In this document: positions 6,252 to 8,282 of the stretch, one piece after another | Layout of the letters: every line of letters starts with the position of its first letter | Position numbering within the stretch: the stretch's first letter is position 1 | Assembly (NCBI GenBank): GCA_945875045.1 | Contig: CAMCIX010000055.1 | Span: 1 to 8,282 of the forward strand | DNA: 8,282 bases | Direction of reading: 5' to 3' | DNA from: an uncultured Clostridia bacterium | GTDB taxonomy: Bacteria; Bacillota; Clostridia; Oscillospirales; Acutalibacteraceae | Position numbers and translations under genes: made by a program | Notes under the pieces: generated by a model | The model's database searches: none | What the model saw: the letters and a program-made list of their open reading frames with translations, nothing else | What the model was told of the DNA's origin: nothing

Positions 6252-7006
6252 TTACCAAAAGAATAATTCCCTGCCTTGACGTTAAGGACGGCAGGGTGGT
6301 AAAGGGCGTAAACTTTGAGGGGCTTAACGACGTTTCCTCCCCCGTGGAGCTGGGCAAATATTACAGCGACTGCGGTGCGGACGAGCTTGTGTTTTACGAT
6401 ATTACCGCTTCGAGCGACGGAAGAAAGCTTTTTACCGATATTTTAAAGGAGGTCGCCCGCAATATATTTATCCCCCTTACCGTGGGCGGCGGAATCAACA
6501 CCTTAGAGGACTTTGACCGAGTGCTTAAATGCGGCGCGGATAAGGTGAGCGTTAATTCGGGGGCGATTAAAAACCCCGACCTGATAAAAGCGGCGGCGGA
6601 AAAATACGGCAGTCAATGCGTGGTTATATCGGCGGATATAAAGCGGGTTGACGGCGAGTTCCGCGTTTTTGCCAGAGGCGGCAGGGACGACACCGGAATG
6701 GAGGGGGTCTCCTGGATAAAGCGGTGCGTGGATAACGGCGCGGGAGAGGTGGTTGTTAATTCCATCGATACCGACGGCGTTAAAAAGGGCTTTGATATAG
6801 AAATGCTCAAAGCCGTATGTAATGCGGTTAACGTGCCTGTTATCGCCTCGGGCGGTGCGGGCAGAGCCCAAGATTTTGTGACCCTGTTTAACGAGATTCC
6901 CGATATTGACGCGGGGCTTGCCGCATCAATTTTCCATTTTGGCGAGGTTAAAATCTCCGATTTAAAGCAACTATTAAATAAAAACAATATTAATGTGAGG
7001 CTGTAA
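6248..7006 (+). CDS. hisF: Imidazole glycerol phosphate synthase, cyclase subunit
   Basis: A 252-residue (beta/alpha)8-barrel subunit that uses ammonia from HisH to turn PRFAR into imidazole glycerol phosphate and AICAR, the latter feeding back to purine synthesis. Catalytic Asp11 is in IIPCLDVKDGRVVKG (6-20), and Asp130 in ISADIKRVDG (127-136). Phosphate loops are TVGGGINT (78-85) and ASGGAGR (200-206), and the C-terminal signature is DAGLAASIFHFGE (221-233). SVNSGAI (101-107) is the family's usual strand-4 segment. Full length. The ATG overlaps the hisA stop (ATGA) with GGAGG at 6236-6240. HisA and HisF are known paralogues, so their adjacency probably reflects an ancient duplication, not a recent one. 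Confidence 0.98.
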   Translation: MITKRIIPCLDVKDGRVVKGVNFEGLNDVSSPVELGKYYSDCGADELVFYDITASSDGRKLFTDILKEVARNIFIPLTVGGGINTLEDFDRVLKCGADKVSVNSGAIKNPDLIKAAAEKYGSQCVVISADIKRVDGEFRVFARGGRDDTGMEGVSWIKRCVDNGAGEVVVNSIDTDGVKKGFDIEMLKAVCNAVNVPVIASGGAGRAQDFVTLFNEIPDIDAGLAASIFHFGEVKISDLKQLLNKNNINVRL

Positions 7007-7009
7007 TTT

Positions 7010-7669
7010 ATGATAAACATTGACGAGCTTAAATTTGACGAAAAGGGACTTATCCCCGCGGTTGTGGTGGACGCCCACAGCAAAAAGGTGCTGACGGTAG
7101 CTTATATGAATAAGGAAAGCCTTAAAATCTCTATGGAGAAGGAGCTTACCTGCTTTTACAGCCGTTCGAGAAATGAGCTGTGGCTAAAAGGGGAGACAAG
7201 CGGCAACTACCAGCACATTGTTTCCATTACCGCCGACTGCGATAAGGACGCGCTTACGGTTGTTGTCGAAAAGGAGGGTCCCGCCTGTCACACGGGTAGT
7301 GATTCCTGCTTTACAAACCCTGTTTTTGAGAGCGAGAACCGCGCCGAATTTTCTATGGACGGGCTTTACGGGCTTTTAGAGGGCAGAAAAAAGGAAATGC
7401 CCGAGGGCTCGTACACCACCTACCTTTTCCAAAAGGGAATTGACAAAATCCTTAAAAAGGTCGGCGAGGAATCCACCGAGGTTATAATCGCGGGAAAGGC
7501 GGGGGACAAAAAGGAAGCTATTTACGAGATTGCCGACCTTGCCTATCACGTTATGGTTATGATGGTGGAGATGGGCATTTCGGTGGAGGACGTAAGAAAA
7601 GAGCTTGCCTCCCGCCACGTTATCGACCACAAGGTAAAGCAGGAGAAAATGGCAAGTGATAAAATGTAA
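7010..7669 (+). CDS. hisIE: Bifunctional phosphoribosyl-AMP cyclohydrolase / phosphoribosyl-ATP pyrophosphatase
   Basis: A 219-residue bifunctional enzyme for steps 2 and 3. Residues 1 to about 105 are the HisI cyclohydrolase domain: VLTVAYMNKESL (27-38), FYSRSRNELWLKGETSGN (49-66), and metal-binding residues in DCDKD (76-80) plus Cys93 and Cys100 of ACHTGSDSC. Residues from about 117 form the HisE pyrophosphatase domain of the MazG-like all-alpha NTP pyrophosphohydrolase group: EGSYTTYLFQKG (132-143), KKVGEESTEVIIAGKAG (149-165) with the Glu153/Glu154/Glu157 metal site, and EIADLAYHVMVMM (173-185). The domain order is the usual I-E. It starts three bases after the hisF stop; the ribosome site (GAGG, 6997-7000) is weaker than at most other junctions. 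Its 3' end overlaps the next gene by 14 bases. Confidence 0.98.
   Translation: MINIDELKFDEKGLIPAVVVDAHSKKVLTVAYMNKESLKISMEKELTCFYSRSRNELWLKGETSGNYQHIVSITADCDKDALTVVVEKEGPACHTGSDSCFTNPVFESENRAEFSMDGLYGLLEGRKKEMPEGSYTTYLFQKGIDKILKKVGEESTEVIIAGKAGDKKEAIYEIADLAYHVMVMMVEMGISVEDVRKELASRHVIDHKVKQEKMASDKM
7641..7645 (+). promoter_or_regulatory. Ribosome binding site that supports the GTG start of hisJ
   Basis: AGGAG lies inside the 3' end of hisIE, ten bases before the GTG at 7656. In that frame the nearest upstream stop is TAA at 7635-7637, and no ATG or TTG occurs between it and the GTG, so the GTG is the only plausible start. Confidence 0.75.
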
Positions 7670-8282
7670 TTATCATATCCATACGAACTACTGCGACGGC
7701 AAGGACACCCCAGAGGAGTTAGTAAAAGCGGCGCTTAATAAAGGCTTTTTCGCCCTCGGCTTTTCTTCCCACAGCTTTACCGAAATGGATAAAAGCTTTG
7801 CCTTGAACCCCGAAAAAGCGGAAAAATACCGCGCCGAGATTGCCGCGCTTAAAGAAAAGTATAAAGGCAAAATCGAGCTTTACTGCGGTATTGAGCAGGA
7901 TTATTTTTCCGACGAGCCTACCTATGCTTACGATTACGTTATAGGCTCGGTGCATTATGTTTTAAAAGACGGGGAATATATCGCCGTGGACGATACCGCC
8001 CAAATTGTAAGGGAGGCGGTAAACAGGCTTTACGACGGCGATTTTGACGCCCTTGCCGAGGATTATTTTGCGCTTGTCGCAAAGGTAGCCGAAAAAACGA
8101 AAGCCGATATAATAGGGCATTTTGATTTGGTATCAAAATTCAGCGAAAAAAACGGCTACGGCGAAGCTCCGCGCTTTTTAGCGGCGGCGGAGCGGGCGGT
8201 TAAGGTTCTTATGCCCTACGGCTTGCCCTTTGAAATCAACACGGGTGCTATGGCGAAGGGAGTAAGGAGCGTACCCTATCCG
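7656..8282 (+). CDS. hisJ: PHP-family histidinol phosphatase (3' end beyond the window)
   Basis: The first 209 residues of a HisJ/HisK-type histidinol phosphatase (L-histidinol phosphate to histidinol), a metal-dependent PHP hydrolase unrelated to the HAD phosphatase domain of E. coli HisB. Metal-ligand motifs appear in order: NYHIHTNYCDG (5-15, His7, His9, Asp14), GFSSHS (35-40, His39), YCGIEQDYF (76-84, Glu80), VIGSVHYV (95-102, His100), IGHFDL (153-158, His155) and FEINTGA (192-198, Glu193). The window ends at residue 209; the family is usually about 260-270 residues, so the expected C-terminal Asp/His ligands (a GSDAH-like motif) lie past the edge. GTG is the start (see the site at 7641-7645), overlapping hisIE by 14 bases. 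It supplies the one activity that the monofunctional HisB lacks, so the enzyme set is complete. Naming follows B. subtilis hisJ; L. lactis calls its counterpart hisK. Confidence 0.93.
   Translation, partial: MIKCNYHIHTNYCDGKDTPEELVKAALNKGFFALGFSSHSFTEMDKSFALNPEKAEKYRAEIAALKEKYKGKIELYCGIEQDYFSDEPTYAYDYVIGSVHYVLKDGEYIAVDDTAQIVREAVNRLYDGDFDALAEDYFALVAKVAEKTKADIIGHFDLVSKFSEKNGYGEAPRFLAAAERAVKVLMPYGLPFEINTGAMAKGVRSVPYP

Noticed and set aside
5538..7006. hisA and hisF as a recent tandem duplication
   Set aside because: Both are (beta/alpha)8 barrels with shared phosphate loops, but they are strongly diverged and each carries its own family signature; this is the known ancient paralogy.
6970..7009. 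Possible internal terminator or promoter in the AT-rich hisF/hisIE junction
   Set aside because: No stem-loop followed by T's and no paired -35/-10 boxes; the AT-richness reflects Lys/Asn codons at the HisF C-terminus.
6503..7083. Long minus-strand open frames (122 and 156 codons) opposite hisF and hisIE
   Set aside because: They lie opposite strongly conserved genes and arise from codon bias; the translations show no recognisable domain.
7688..8136. Minus-strand open frames in the last 600 bases
   Set aside because: The + strand here encodes a clear PHP phosphatase with all expected N-terminal motifs; the reverse frames are shadows.

Overview
The window is the first 8.3 kb of a contig and carries what looks like one unbroken, single-direction histidine biosynthesis operon (all genes on +). 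Between them the genes cover every enzymatic activity from ATP + PRPP to L-histidine. The TrpR/YerC-type regulator, the Shine-Dalgarno sites before most genes, the short separate HisZ/HisG subunits (fused here), a stand-alone HisB dehydratase and a PHP-type histidinol phosphatase all point to a Gram-positive Firmicute, most likely a class Clostridia organism (gut Oscillospirales-like by general feel; this is inference). The standard bacterial code fits: TGG encodes Trp and TGA is used as stop. The 5' end of the window is not biological. Positions 1-41 match an Illumina Nextera i5 index plus the transposase adapter, so native sequence starts at about position 42.

Layout: 42-89 is an AT-rich upstream region; 90-118 is a strong sigma-A type promoter with an inverted repeat wrapped around it; 152-442 is a YerC/YecD (TrpR-superfamily) regulator, probably the histidine repressor; 439-2001 is a HisZ-HisG fusion; 1998-3278 hisD; 3275-4336 hisC; 4333-4920 hisB; 4921-5541 hisH; 5538-6251 hisA; 6248-7006 hisF; 7010-7669 hisIE; 7656 to the window end is a PHP-family histidinol phosphatase, cut off at the edge. 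No stretch over 300 bases lacks a gene. No tRNA, rRNA, IS element, CRISPR array or internal terminator was seen.

Pathway order: HisZG (ATP phosphoribosyl transfer), HisE then HisI (two domains of HisIE), HisA (isomerase), HisH/HisF (glutaminase/cyclase), HisB (dehydratase), HisC (transamination), HisJ-type phosphatase, HisD (two-step oxidation to histidine). Gene junctions are extremely tight: six of nine are 4-base ATGA stop/start overlaps, which suggests translational coupling.

The most interesting points are the covalent HisZ-HisG fusion, and a regulator gene at the head of the operon with a candidate operator overlapping the only visible promoter. The untranslated leader is too short for a T-box or attenuator. 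The pathway itself is classical; I do not see an undescribed multi-gene system here.
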